Source: Paucibacter aquatile | GTDB taxonomy: Bacteria > Pseudomonadota > Gammaproteobacteria > Burkholderiales > Burkholderiaceae_C | DNA: 64,000 nucleotides | Assembly (NCBI RefSeq): GCF_002885975.1 | Contig: NZ_POSP01000003.1 | Span: 2,294,001 to 2,358,000 of the forward strand | Direction: 5' to 3' | In this document: piece after piece, positions 8,540-15,787 of the stretch | How positions within the stretch are numbered: the first letter of the stretch is position 1 | How the letters are laid out: every line of letters begins with the position of its first letter | Notes under the pieces: generated by a model | Database searches by the model: none | Told to the model about the DNA's origin: nothing | What the model saw: only the letters and a program-made list of their open reading frames with translations | Position numbers and translations under genes: made by a program

Positions 8540-9310
8540 TCAGTTGCCGTTTAAGCGGCGCACGCGGCCGCTGCCCGCCATGGAGGTGCTGAGCTCGGGC
8601 GAGCCCACATAGCCCACATCGCCGGAACCGGCGATGGACACCTTGAGCGTCTTGCTGGCATTGACTTCGGCATCGCCGCTGCCTGCGATCGAGACCTTGA
8701 CCGCCTCGGCCAGCAGGCCGCGCGCGCGCACATCGCCCGATCCAGCGATCGACAGGCTCAGGCTGCCCGAGCGGCCGTTGGCCGTGACCGTGCCGCTGCC
8801 GGCCACCTTGACACCCAGGCGCTCACTGCTCAGATCGGCGAACAGCACATCGCCCGAACCGGCCACGCTGGCATCCACCTCACCGGTCTTCATGGCCTCG
8901 ACCCGCACATCACCCGAGCCGGCCACGGCAATGCTGCGCAGCTGGGCCATGTCCAGCACGATCTCGGGGGTCACCGAACCCTGCACCTCATAGCCTCGCT
9001 TGGGGCTGATTTCCAGGGTGCGGCCGCCCTTCTTGCCCTCGACGATGCGGGTTTCGATATAGCTGTGGAGGTTGCGGTCGGTCTTGACCTCGACCCGACC
9101 TTGCGAGCTTTGGCGCACGAGCAGCTTGAAGCCACCGGCCAGGCTGACGCTCTCGAAGCTGCCCAGATCGCGGACTTCGCTGCTGACATCGCCCGTGCCC
9201 TTGATGCGTTCGGAGCTGCCCCAGCTCCAGGCCTGGCTGCTGACTGAGGTCAGGCTGAGGGCAGTCAGGGCGGTGACGGCAGCGAGAGAGAACAGGCGGC
9301 GTTGCAACAT
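8540..9310 (-). CDS. Exported DUF2807 (GIN domain) beta-solenoid protein
   Basis: A secreted protein of about 256 residues with a signal peptide (MLQRRLFSLAAVTALTALSL, cleavage near SQA). It belongs to the DUF2807 'putative auto-transporter adhesin, head GIN domain' family, whose role is unknown. The body is a regular repeat: the tetrapeptide AGSG recurs seven times at 16 to 21 residue spacing, mostly as AGSGDV, alternating with short beta strands, as expected of a right-handed beta-solenoid. The start at 9310 is chosen because GGAG precedes it and the signal peptide begins there; the frame is open further upstream. It would act in the periplasm or at the surface. Next gene on the same strand is an unrelated lipoprotein. 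Confidence 0.82.
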   Translation of the reverse strand: MLQRRLFSLAAVTALTALSLTSVSSQAWSWGSSERIKGTGDVSSEVRDLGSFESVSLAGGFKLLVRQSSQGRVEVKTDRNLHSYIETRIVEGKKGGRTLEISPKRGYEVQGSVTPEIVLDMAQLRSIAVAGSGDVRVEAMKTGEVDASVAGSGDVLFADLSSERLGVKVAGSGTVTANGRSGSLSLSIAGSGDVRARGLLAEAVKVSIAGSGDAEVNASKTLKVSIAGSGDVGYVGSPELSTSMAGSGRVRRLNGN

Positions 9311-9446
9311 GATGGTCAGGCTCCGAAAGAAGATGAGGTGCATGCATCTTCGGCGTGCCGCCGGACCTCGCCCAGCGCGATTCGACCAAATGCAGGCGCG
9401 GCAGCTTCAAATGCCAAAAGCACGGAACCACATGAAGCCAAGGTGT

Positions 9447-9480
9447 GAAAAAGCCGCGGCAGCACGGGGCTGCAGCGGCC
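9447..9480 (-). terminator. Rho-independent terminator after the lipoprotein gene
   Basis: Minus-strand hairpin GCCGC-t-GCAG / CTGC-c-GCGGC with one internal mismatch and a seven-base loop, followed by TTTTT, about 35 bases past the lipoprotein stop. Confidence 0.65.
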
Positions 9481-9513
9481 GGGGCTCACGCAGGGCGGGC
9501 GGCGTGGGCGCGA

Positions 9514-9957
9514 TCAGTGGGCTTTGGCCTTGCTCGCCTTGGCGCCGTCTTTCCCGCCCTCTTTTCCAGCTTCTTTCTCGGCGTTGTCCTTGGCTTCGGC
9601 CGCCGCAGCAGCCTTTTCTTCCAGCGCCAGGGCCTCGGGGCTGCCCGGCTTGGGCGGCCTCGGTACGACCGGGGTCACACCTTCGAGCTTGTTCTCGCGC
9701 ATGTACTCGTCCATCTCCTTCCAGCCATTGAAGACCGAGGCTTTGTGGGCCTTGGGGTTCAAGGTGTAGCAGTCTTCGATGGCGCGCATGGCGTGACGGC
9801 AGGCGCTGCCGATGGCCTTGCCCTCGGCTTCCTTGGCGGCCATGACCTTGGCCGGGTCCTCGATGCCCAGCTGCTCACAGCCGGTCAGGGCCAGCAGGCT
9901 GGCCAGCAAAGACAGGGTCAGGAGGGCGCGACGAGGCGCGGTCGGGTGCGACTTCAT
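9514..9957 (-). CDS. Small lipoprotein of unknown function
   Basis: A 147-residue predicted lipoprotein. The signal sequence ends in a clear lipobox, LLALTGC, with Cys27 the likely lipidated residue and Glu after it. The middle (ACRHAMRAIEDCYTLNPKAHK) contains two further cysteines. The C-terminal third is low-complexity Ala/Glu/Lys (EKAAAAAEAKDNAEKEAGKE, ending KASKAKAH), like a flexible charged tail. I do not recognise the family; similar short lipoproteins with two cysteines and this layout are common in Burkholderiales (recollection, not searched). It has its own terminator and no obvious operon partner. Confidence 0.75.
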   Translation of the reverse strand: MKSHPTAPRRALLTLSLLASLLALTGCEQLGIEDPAKVMAAKEAEGKAIGSACRHAMRAIEDCYTLNPKAHKASVFNGWKEMDEYMRENKLEGVTPVVPRPPKPGSPEALALEEKAAAAAEAKDNAEKEAGKEGGKDGAKASKAKAH

Positions 9958-10032
9958 GTCTTCAGTATCGGCCAGCCACGGGTCAGCTTGAGCGCCGCGT
10001 TCGCAGACAGGGAATGAACGAAGGGCGAGGCT

Positions 10033-10881
10033 TCAGCGCCCCTGCGCCATGGCCATCAGCCGCGCCACCCGCTCCTCAGTGGCCGGATGGGTGCTGAACA
10101 GGCCCGCCAGGCCACTGCCGGAGAGCGGGTTCATGATCATCATCTGCGCCGTCTCGGGGTGGCGCTCGGCCGCTTCCATCGGCAGGCCTTGGGCAAAGCG
10201 ATGGATCTTGTTCAGGGCCGAGGCCAGGGCCTGCGGGTCGCCGGAAATCTCGGCGCCGCCGCGGTCCGCCTCGAACTCACGCGCCCGGCTGATGGCCATC
10301 TGGATCAGGCCGGCCGCAATCGGCGCCAGAATCGACACCAGCAAACCGACCAGCGGATTGCTCTGACGGCCCTCGCTGTCGCGGCCGCCGAAGAACATGG
10401 CGAAATTGGCCAGCATGGAGATCGCACCAGCCATGGTGGCGCTGATGGTGCTGATCAGAATGTCGCGGTGCTTCACATGGGCCAGCTCGTGCGCCATCAC
10501 GCCGCGCAGCTCGCGCTCGGACAAGACCCGCAAGATGCCCGTGGTCGCCGCCACGGCGGCATGCTCGGGGTTGCGGCCGGTGGCAAAGGCATTGGGCGCG
10601 TCCTCGTCGATCAGGTAGACGCGGGGCATGGGCAGCTGGGCACGCTGGGCCAGCTCGCGCACCATGCCGTAGAACTGCGGCGCCGAGGTCTCGTCCACTT
10701 CGCGGGCCTGGTACATCTTCAGCACCATCTGGTCGGAGAACCAGTAGCTGAAGAAGTTCATGCCCAGGGCCACCAGCAGCGCCAGCATCATGCCCGCCTG
10801 GCCGCCGATCAAGCGCCCCAGGGCCATGAACAAGGCCGTGATGGCGGCCATCAGGATGGCGGTCTTCATCAGATTGAACAT
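10033..10881 (-). CDS. htpX: HtpX membrane zinc metalloprotease
   Basis: An inner-membrane M48 protease that degrades damaged membrane proteins alongside FtsH. The 282-residue protein has two N-terminal membrane segments (AILMAAITALFMALGRLIGG; GMMLALLVALGMNFFSYWF). The zinc site is MAHELAHVKHRD, with the distal ligand in REFEADRGGAE. Two further hydrophobic stretches follow (MAGAISMLANFAMFFGG; LVGLLVSILAPIAAGLIQM). The start at 10881 (MFNLMK) follows GAGGAG; the longer frame to 10923 lacks support. It lies just downstream of fmt on the same strand. In many betaproteobacteria htpX is followed by rsmB and a PlrSR/NtrYX operon; here those genes are about 47 kb away. Confidence 0.96.
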   Translation of the reverse strand: MFNLMKTAILMAAITALFMALGRLIGGQAGMMLALLVALGMNFFSYWFSDQMVLKMYQAREVDETSAPQFYGMVRELAQRAQLPMPRVYLIDEDAPNAFATGRNPEHAAVAATTGILRVLSERELRGVMAHELAHVKHRDILISTISATMAGAISMLANFAMFFGGRDSEGRQSNPLVGLLVSILAPIAAGLIQMAISRAREFEADRGGAEISGDPQALASALNKIHRFAQGLPMEAAERHPETAQMMIMNPLSGSGLAGLFSTHPATEERVARLMAMAQGR

Positions 10882-10967
10882 GGCAGCGGGCTCCTCGCGA
10901 GACTTCGGTGGAAGCAGGCACATCGGGCCGAAAGACCCGATTTCAAGCAGATTCAGAAAGAACCGCC

Positions 10968-11996
10968 TCAGGCGGCGCTGCGCTCGAAACGCGCCCCCAC
11001 GGCCACCGGCCGCGCCTGCAAAAAGGCCGCCGCCGGCAAGCGCTTGCCGCCGGCGCGCTGCAGCTCGGTCAGGCGCACAGCGCCCTGGCCGCAGGCGACG
11101 ACGATGCCGGACTCATCCACCCGCAAGACCTGACCCTCGGCGGCAAGGCCGTCCCCGCGCTCGCAGATTTCGGCGCGCCAGATCTTGAGCAGCTCGCCGT
11201 CCAGCTGTGAAGCACCGCCTGGGAAAGGATCGAAGGCGCGCAGGCGGCGGGCGATCTGGGCCGCATCCTGCTGCCAATCGATCTGCGCCTCGGCCTTCTC
11301 GATCTTGTGGGCATAGCAGACGCCTTCGGCCGGCTGGGGCGTGGCCGTCAAGCCACCGCAGGCGCCCAGCTCCAGGGCCTCGACGATCATGCGGCCGCCC
11401 AGGGCCGCCAGCTTGTCGTGCAGGCGGGCTGTGCTGTCATCCGCGGCAATGGGCAGGCGCTCGATCAAGAGCATGTCACCCGTGTCCAGGCCGGCATCCA
11501 TCTGCATGATGGTGATGCCGGTTTCGGCGTCTCCGGCCTCGATGGCGCGGTGGATGGGCGCGGCACCGCGCCAACGCGGCAGCACCGAGCCGTGGATGTT
11601 GAGGCAACCGCGCAGGCCCGTGCTGCGGCCTGCGCCGGGCAGATCCAGCACCCATTGCGGCAGGATCAGACCGTAGGCGGCGACCACCATCACATCGGCG
11701 CGGGCGTCCAGCAAGGCCTGGCGGGCCGCCTCGGCGTCGTCCGGGAACTTGCCATCCAGGCGCAAGCTGCGCGGCTGGGCGACCGGGATGCCATGCTGCA
11801 AAGCCAGCTGCTTGACGGCCGAAGCCTGCAACTTCATGCCACGGCCGGCGGGCCGGTCGGGCTGGGTCAGCACGAGAGGCACTTCAAAACCGGCCGCGAT
11901 CAAGGCCGCCAGGGCGGTGGCCGCAAACTCCGGCGTGCCCGCGAACGCGACCCGCGGGCCGCCCGAACGCGAAGCCGACACAGCAGCGCCGGCCAT
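10968..11996 (-). CDS. fmt: Methionyl-tRNA formyltransferase
   Basis: Adds a formyl group from 10-formyltetrahydrofolate to Met-tRNA(fMet) for initiation, in the cytoplasm. The 342-residue protein begins with a short extension and then RVAFAGTPEFAATALAAL. The catalytic segment reads LNIHGSVLPRWRGAAPI (Asn and His of the catalytic triad) and MDAGLDTGDM supplies the Asp. The C-terminal OB-fold tRNA-binding domain follows. Family members usually have HxSLLP; here it is HGSVLP, a conservative variation. The start codon shares one base with the def stop (TGATG), so def and fmt are translationally coupled. Formylation and deformylation are thus encoded together. Confidence 0.97.
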   Translation of the reverse strand: MAGAAVSASRSGGPRVAFAGTPEFAATALAALIAAGFEVPLVLTQPDRPAGRGMKLQASAVKQLALQHGIPVAQPRSLRLDGKFPDDAEAARQALLDARADVMVVAAYGLILPQWVLDLPGAGRSTGLRGCLNIHGSVLPRWRGAAPIHRAIEAGDAETGITIMQMDAGLDTGDMLLIERLPIAADDSTARLHDKLAALGGRMIVEALELGACGGLTATPQPAEGVCYAHKIEKAEAQIDWQQDAAQIARRLRAFDPFPGGASQLDGELLKIWRAEICERGDGLAAEGQVLRVDESGIVVACGQGAVRLTELQRAGGKRLPAAAFLQARPVAVGARFERSAA

Positions 11997-12514
11997 CAGC
12001 GGCGGCGCCCTTCTTCTTCGCGAGCCTTCTTGACCAGTTTGGTCTTGATGCGCTCGCGCTTGAGCGGGCTCAGGTATTCGACGAAGACCTTGCCCATCAG
12101 GTGGTCCAGCTCATGCTGCACGCAGACGGCCAGCAGACCCTCGGCCTTGAACTCGTAGCTCTGGCCTTCGCGGTTGAGCGCGCGCACCGTGACGCGCGAG
12201 TGACGCGGCACCTTGTCGTAGATCTGCGGCACCGAGAGGCAGCCTTCTTCACCTTCGGTGAACTCGGCGCTGGTCTCGATGATTTCGGGGTTGATCAGCA
12301 CGCGGGGCTCGTTGCGCTCTTCGGAGGTGTCGATCACCACCACGCGCTCGTGCACATCGACCTGGCTGGCGGCCAAACCCACGCCTTCAGCGGCATACAT
12401 GGTTTCCAGCATGTCATCGACGAGCTGGCGGATGCGCTCATCCACCGCCGTGACCGGCTTGGCCACGGTGTGCAAACGAGGATCGGGGTAACGCAGAATG
12501 TTCAGTTTCGCCAT
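11996..12514 (-). CDS. def: Peptide deformylase
   Basis: Removes the formyl group from the N-terminal methionine of nascent proteins; an iron or zinc enzyme of the cytoplasm. All three signatures are present in the 172-residue protein: GVGLAASQ, EGCLSVP (metal-binding Cys) and QHELDH (two metal-binding His and the catalytic Glu). The C-terminus is a basic helix (KTKLVKKAREEEGRRR), suited to ribosome binding. First gene of the def-fmt pair, divergent from the LysM gene with 245 bases between the starts; both promoters should lie there, although I could not pick out a convincing -35/-10 pair. Confidence 0.97.
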   Translation of the reverse strand: MAKLNILRYPDPRLHTVAKPVTAVDERIRQLVDDMLETMYAAEGVGLAASQVDVHERVVVIDTSEERNEPRVLINPEIIETSAEFTEGEEGCLSVPQIYDKVPRHSRVTVRALNREGQSYEFKAEGLLAVCVQHELDHLMGKVFVEYLSPLKRERIKTKLVKKAREEEGRRR

Positions 12515-12759
12515 GAGCTTGCGTGTGTGGACTCAGCACAACGCCTGTTTGTAAGAGCTTGCAAGAGGGCAAAAGCGCCCGCTTTGTTCGTTGCGACGCC
12601 CTGTTTTTGGGGGCAGAATCGTCGCGGCCTGGGGGGATTTTCGCTGAATTGGCGCCGCTGGTCCGAGGCCGCGGCAAAGCACCCCGTGCGATGGCTTGAA
12701 AAAAAGACCCCGAAGTCTGTCCAACCCACCCGCAGCCGGTCTGCGGTAGAGAGTGCTCG

Positions 12760-13962
12760 ATGCCTGTTTGTGAATCGCTGATGTCCGCCCGGCCCGCCCA
12801 GAACACCGCCCTGTTTGTGAAGAACCTGCTGCTGGCGGCCAGCCTCTCGGCCCTCAGCCTGGGCGCCGCCGCGCAAACAAGCAGCCTGCCCATCACCGGA
12901 CAACAACGCGCCACCGCCGACCGCGTGGCCCAGGCCGGCGTGCCGCTGAGCGAGCTGGCCGCCGACGCCCCCGACTCCCACACCGTCAAGGCCGGCGACA
13001 CGCTCTGGGACATCTCCAAGCTCTTCCTCAAGAGCCCCTGGCGCTGGCCCGAACTCTGGGGCATGAATCGCGACCAGATCAGCAACCCACACCTGATCTA
13101 TCCCGGCCAGGTGCTGGTCTTGGTCAAGGTGGACGGCCGCGCCCGCCTGCAACTGGCCCAGCCGGTGGGCAGCGGCAGCAGCGGCGACACGGTCAAGTTG
13201 TCGCCGCGCGTGCGCAGCTCAGGCGTGGACGACGGCTCCATCAGCGCCATTGCCCTGAACCTGATCGAGCCCTTCCTCAACGACGCCGTGGTCTTCGACA
13301 GCGATGAGCTGGCCAAGGCGCCCCGCATCGTCGCCACGCCGGAAAGCCGCGTGCTGCTGACCCGCGGCGACCTGGCCTATGCCCGCGGCGACCTGAGCCA
13401 GGCCACCGACTACCGCGTGTTCCGCAACACCCGCCCGCTGCTGGACCCCAGCACCAAGGAACTGCTCGGTTATGAAGCGCCCTACCTCGGCACTGCCGAG
13501 CTGACCCGCCCGGGCCAGACCACGCAGCTGCCCGATGGCAAGAGCGAAATCGTGCCGGCCACCCTGACCATCAAGTCGGTGCGCCAGGAAATTGGCGTCG
13601 GCGACCGCCTGGCCCCGGTGCCGCAGCGCAGCTTCTCGCGCTACGTGCCGCATGCACCGGCTCAGCCCATGTCGGGCCAGATCGTCTCGATCTACGGCGA
13701 TGGTCTGAATGCCGGCCAGAACCAGATCGTGGCCCTGAACCGCGGCGCCCGTGACGGCATGGAGCGCGGCCATGTGCTGGCCCTGTGGCAGCAAGGCCGG
13801 CGCATGGTGGACCGCAGCGGCGGCCAGCGCGAGGAGATCAAGCTGCCCGACGAGCGCCACGGTGTGCTCTTTGTGTTCCAGGTCTACGCCCGCGTGTCCT
13901 ACGCCCTGATCATCTCGGTCAAGGACCCCGTCAAGGCCGGCGATCGTTTCACCCAGCCCTGA
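12760..13962 (+). CDS. Exported LysM domain protein
   Basis: A 400-residue secreted protein that binds peptidoglycan through one LysM domain. A signal peptide (FVKNLLLAASLSALSLGAAAQ) is followed by a LysM at about residues 70-125 (SHTVKAGDTLWDISKLFLKS then NPHLIYPGQVLVL). The remaining 270 residues are an uncharacterised C-terminal region typical of the 'LysM peptidoglycan-binding' protein found next to dprA in Burkholderiales. Start is 12760 (GAGAG upstream) or 12781 (MSARP); either keeps the signal peptide. The gene leads the dprA and smg genes, with only 24 bases to dprA, and is divergent from def. Function of the C-terminal region is unknown. Confidence 0.88.
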   Translation: MPVCESLMSARPAQNTALFVKNLLLAASLSALSLGAAAQTSSLPITGQQRATADRVAQAGVPLSELAADAPDSHTVKAGDTLWDISKLFLKSPWRWPELWGMNRDQISNPHLIYPGQVLVLVKVDGRARLQLAQPVGSGSSGDTVKLSPRVRSSGVDDGSISAIALNLIEPFLNDAVVFDSDELAKAPRIVATPESRVLLTRGDLAYARGDLSQATDYRVFRNTRPLLDPSTKELLGYEAPYLGTAELTRPGQTTQLPDGKSEIVPATLTIKSVRQEIGVGDRLAPVPQRSFSRYVPHAPAQPMSGQIVSIYGDGLNAGQNQIVALNRGARDGMERGHVLALWQQGRRMVDRSGGQREEIKLPDERHGVLFVFQVYARVSYALIISVKDPVKAGDRFTQP

Positions 13963-13986
13963 GGTCGGCCACGCGGTCGCCAAGCC

Positions 13987-15117
13987 ATGTGGGACCGCGA
14001 TGAACTGGGCGCCTGGCTGCGCCTGCTGGAAAGCCCCGGCATCGGCCTCGACACCGCGCGCCGCCTGCTGCTGAGCCTGGGTTCGCCGCAAGCGGTGTTC
14101 GATCTACCGGGTGCCGCCTGGCAGGATCTGCTGACCCCCAAGCAGCGCGAAAGCCTGAGTCGCCCGCCCGAGCACCTGGACGCGGCGCTGGACGGCACCT
14201 GGGCCTGGCTGCAGGCCGACCCCTCGCACCAGATTCTGCTGCTCGGCGATGCCGACTACCCGCCGCAGCTGATGGCCACGGCCGACCCGCCGCTGCTGCT
14301 CTATCTGCAGGGCCGGCGCGAGCTGCTTCGCTCGCCTTGCCTGGCCGTGGTGGGCAGCCGCAACCCGACAGCGCAAGGCCGGGACAATGCCCGCGCCTTT
14401 GCCCGCGAACTGGCTCAGGCCGGCTTGTGCATCACCTCGGGCCTGGCCCTGGGCGTGGACGGCGCCGCGCATCAGGGCGCTTTGGCCGCCGGTGGCGCCA
14501 CCATCGCGGTGATGGGGACCGGCTTTGACCAGATCTACCCGCGTCGGCACCAGGCGCTGGCCGCGCAGATCAGCGAGCAAGGCCTGATCCTGAGCGAGTA
14601 CACCTGGGGCATGCCGGGCCTGGCCAGCAACTTCCCGCGCCGCAACCGCCTGATCGCTGGCCTGAGCCTGGGCACCTTGGTGGTGGAAGCCGCCCTGCCC
14701 TCGGGTTCGCTGATCACGGCCCGGCTGGCCAGCGAGGCGGGCCGCGAGGTGTTCGCCATCCCGGGCTCGATTCACTCACCCATGAGCCGAGGCTGCCACG
14801 CCTTGATCCGCCAGGGCGCCAAGCTGGTGGAAACCGCCCAGGACGTGCTGGAAGAGCTGCCGCCCGGTAGTTGGCCGGGCAGCCCGGTGGCGACCAGCAG
14901 CATGCAGCCGTCAGCGCCCTTTGAAGCGCTGGACTGCAGCCCCGCCCAACGCCAGGTCCTGGAGCTGATGGGCTTCGACCCCATCGGCCTCGATGCCCTG
15001 CAGGCCCGTGGCGGCTGGCCAGTGGCCGAGCTCAGTGCTCACCTGCTGGAACTGGAGCTCAACGGCGCGATCGGCCGCCTGCCGGGGCAGCAATTCCAGC
15101 GCCGCGGCGGGGCTTGA
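13987..15117 (+). CDS. dprA: DNA processing protein DprA
   Basis: DprA (Smf) binds incoming single-stranded DNA during natural transformation and loads RecA. The 376-residue protein has an N-terminal helical region, a Rossmann-like core (VVGSRNPTAQGRDNARAFA; ITSGLALGVDGAAHQGAL; ASNFPRRNRLIAGLSLGTLV; GREVFAIPGSIHSP) and a C-terminal winged-helix domain (about 310-376, ending with a helix rich in leucine). It follows the LysM gene by 24 bases. Presence of dprA alone does not prove competence, since it is nearly universal. Confidence 0.96.
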   Translation: MWDRDELGAWLRLLESPGIGLDTARRLLLSLGSPQAVFDLPGAAWQDLLTPKQRESLSRPPEHLDAALDGTWAWLQADPSHQILLLGDADYPPQLMATADPPLLLYLQGRRELLRSPCLAVVGSRNPTAQGRDNARAFARELAQAGLCITSGLALGVDGAAHQGALAAGGATIAVMGTGFDQIYPRRHQALAAQISEQGLILSEYTWGMPGLASNFPRRNRLIAGLSLGTLVVEAALPSGSLITARLASEAGREVFAIPGSIHSPMSRGCHALIRQGAKLVETAQDVLEELPPGSWPGSPVATSSMQPSAPFEALDCSPAQRQVLELMGFDPIGLDALQARGGWPVAELSAHLLELELNGAIGRLPGQQFQRRGGA

Positions 15118-15234
15118 AGCCGGCGCGCCGCCCTCGCTCGGAAACGCAGTTTGGGGCCTTGAGACGGGCTTTTCTGGCCTGTTTGGCCGGTTTCTCGCCC
15201 CATTCCGTCGGAGGCCCTGGGTTATAGTCAGCCC

Positions 15235-15687
15235 ATGTTTGACGTCCTGGTCTACCTCTACGAAACCTACTGGCGGCCGGACGCCTGCCCGGATCATGCC
15301 CAGCTGACTCGCAAATTGTCGGCAGTGGGCTTTGAGACGGACGAAATCCAGGAAGCCCTGTCCTGGCTGGATGGCCTGGCCAGCGCGGCCACCTCCTTCC
15401 AGGGCCAGCAAGGCGTCGACAGTCTGCGTGTGTACTCCACCGCCGAGTTGGACCACCTGGGCGAGCCCTCGGTCGGCTTCATCACCTTCCTCGCCTCGGC
15501 CGGCGTGCTGCGCCCGCCCATGCGTGAGATGGTGATCGACCGCGCCATGGCCATCTCCGGTGGCCCCATGGACCTCGAAGACCTGAAGATCATCGTGCTG
15601 ATGGTGTTCTGGAGCCTGGGCGAAGAGCCCGACGCGCTGATCCTGGACGAACTCTTCGTGGCCCCGGAAGACCGGCTGATCCACTAG
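15235..15687 (+). CDS. smg: Smg family protein (DUF494)
   Basis: A 150-residue acidic cytoplasmic protein of the Smg/DUF494 family, conserved beside dprA and topA in beta- and gammaproteobacteria. The opening MFDVLVYLYETYWRPDACPD and the middle GFITFLASAGVLRPPMREMV are family signatures. Biochemical function is unknown. A strong terminator follows at 15720, so the LysM-dprA-smg unit ends here. In many relatives topA comes next; here a DUF1631 gene on the opposite strand occupies that place. Confidence 0.93.
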   Translation: MFDVLVYLYETYWRPDACPDHAQLTRKLSAVGFETDEIQEALSWLDGLASAATSFQGQQGVDSLRVYSTAELDHLGEPSVGFITFLASAGVLRPPMREMVIDRAMAISGGPMDLEDLKIIVLMVFWSLGEEPDALILDELFVAPEDRLIH

Positions 15688-15719
15688 GGCTGCCGAGCAA
15701 TTCGGCGCGCATGAACGAC

Positions 15720-15747
15720 AAGGGCTGCCGAGGCAGCCCTTTTGTTT
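15720..15747 (+). terminator. Rho-independent terminator after smg
   Basis: Plus-strand perfect 9-bp stem AGGGCTGCC/GGCAGCCCT with a GA loop (15721-15740) followed by TTTTGTTT. It closes the LysM-dprA-smg unit and sits between convergent genes. Confidence 0.85.
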
Positions 15748-15787
15748 GCCCGCTTTTTTGCCCGCTTTTGCCGGCCTTCGCGTCCGC

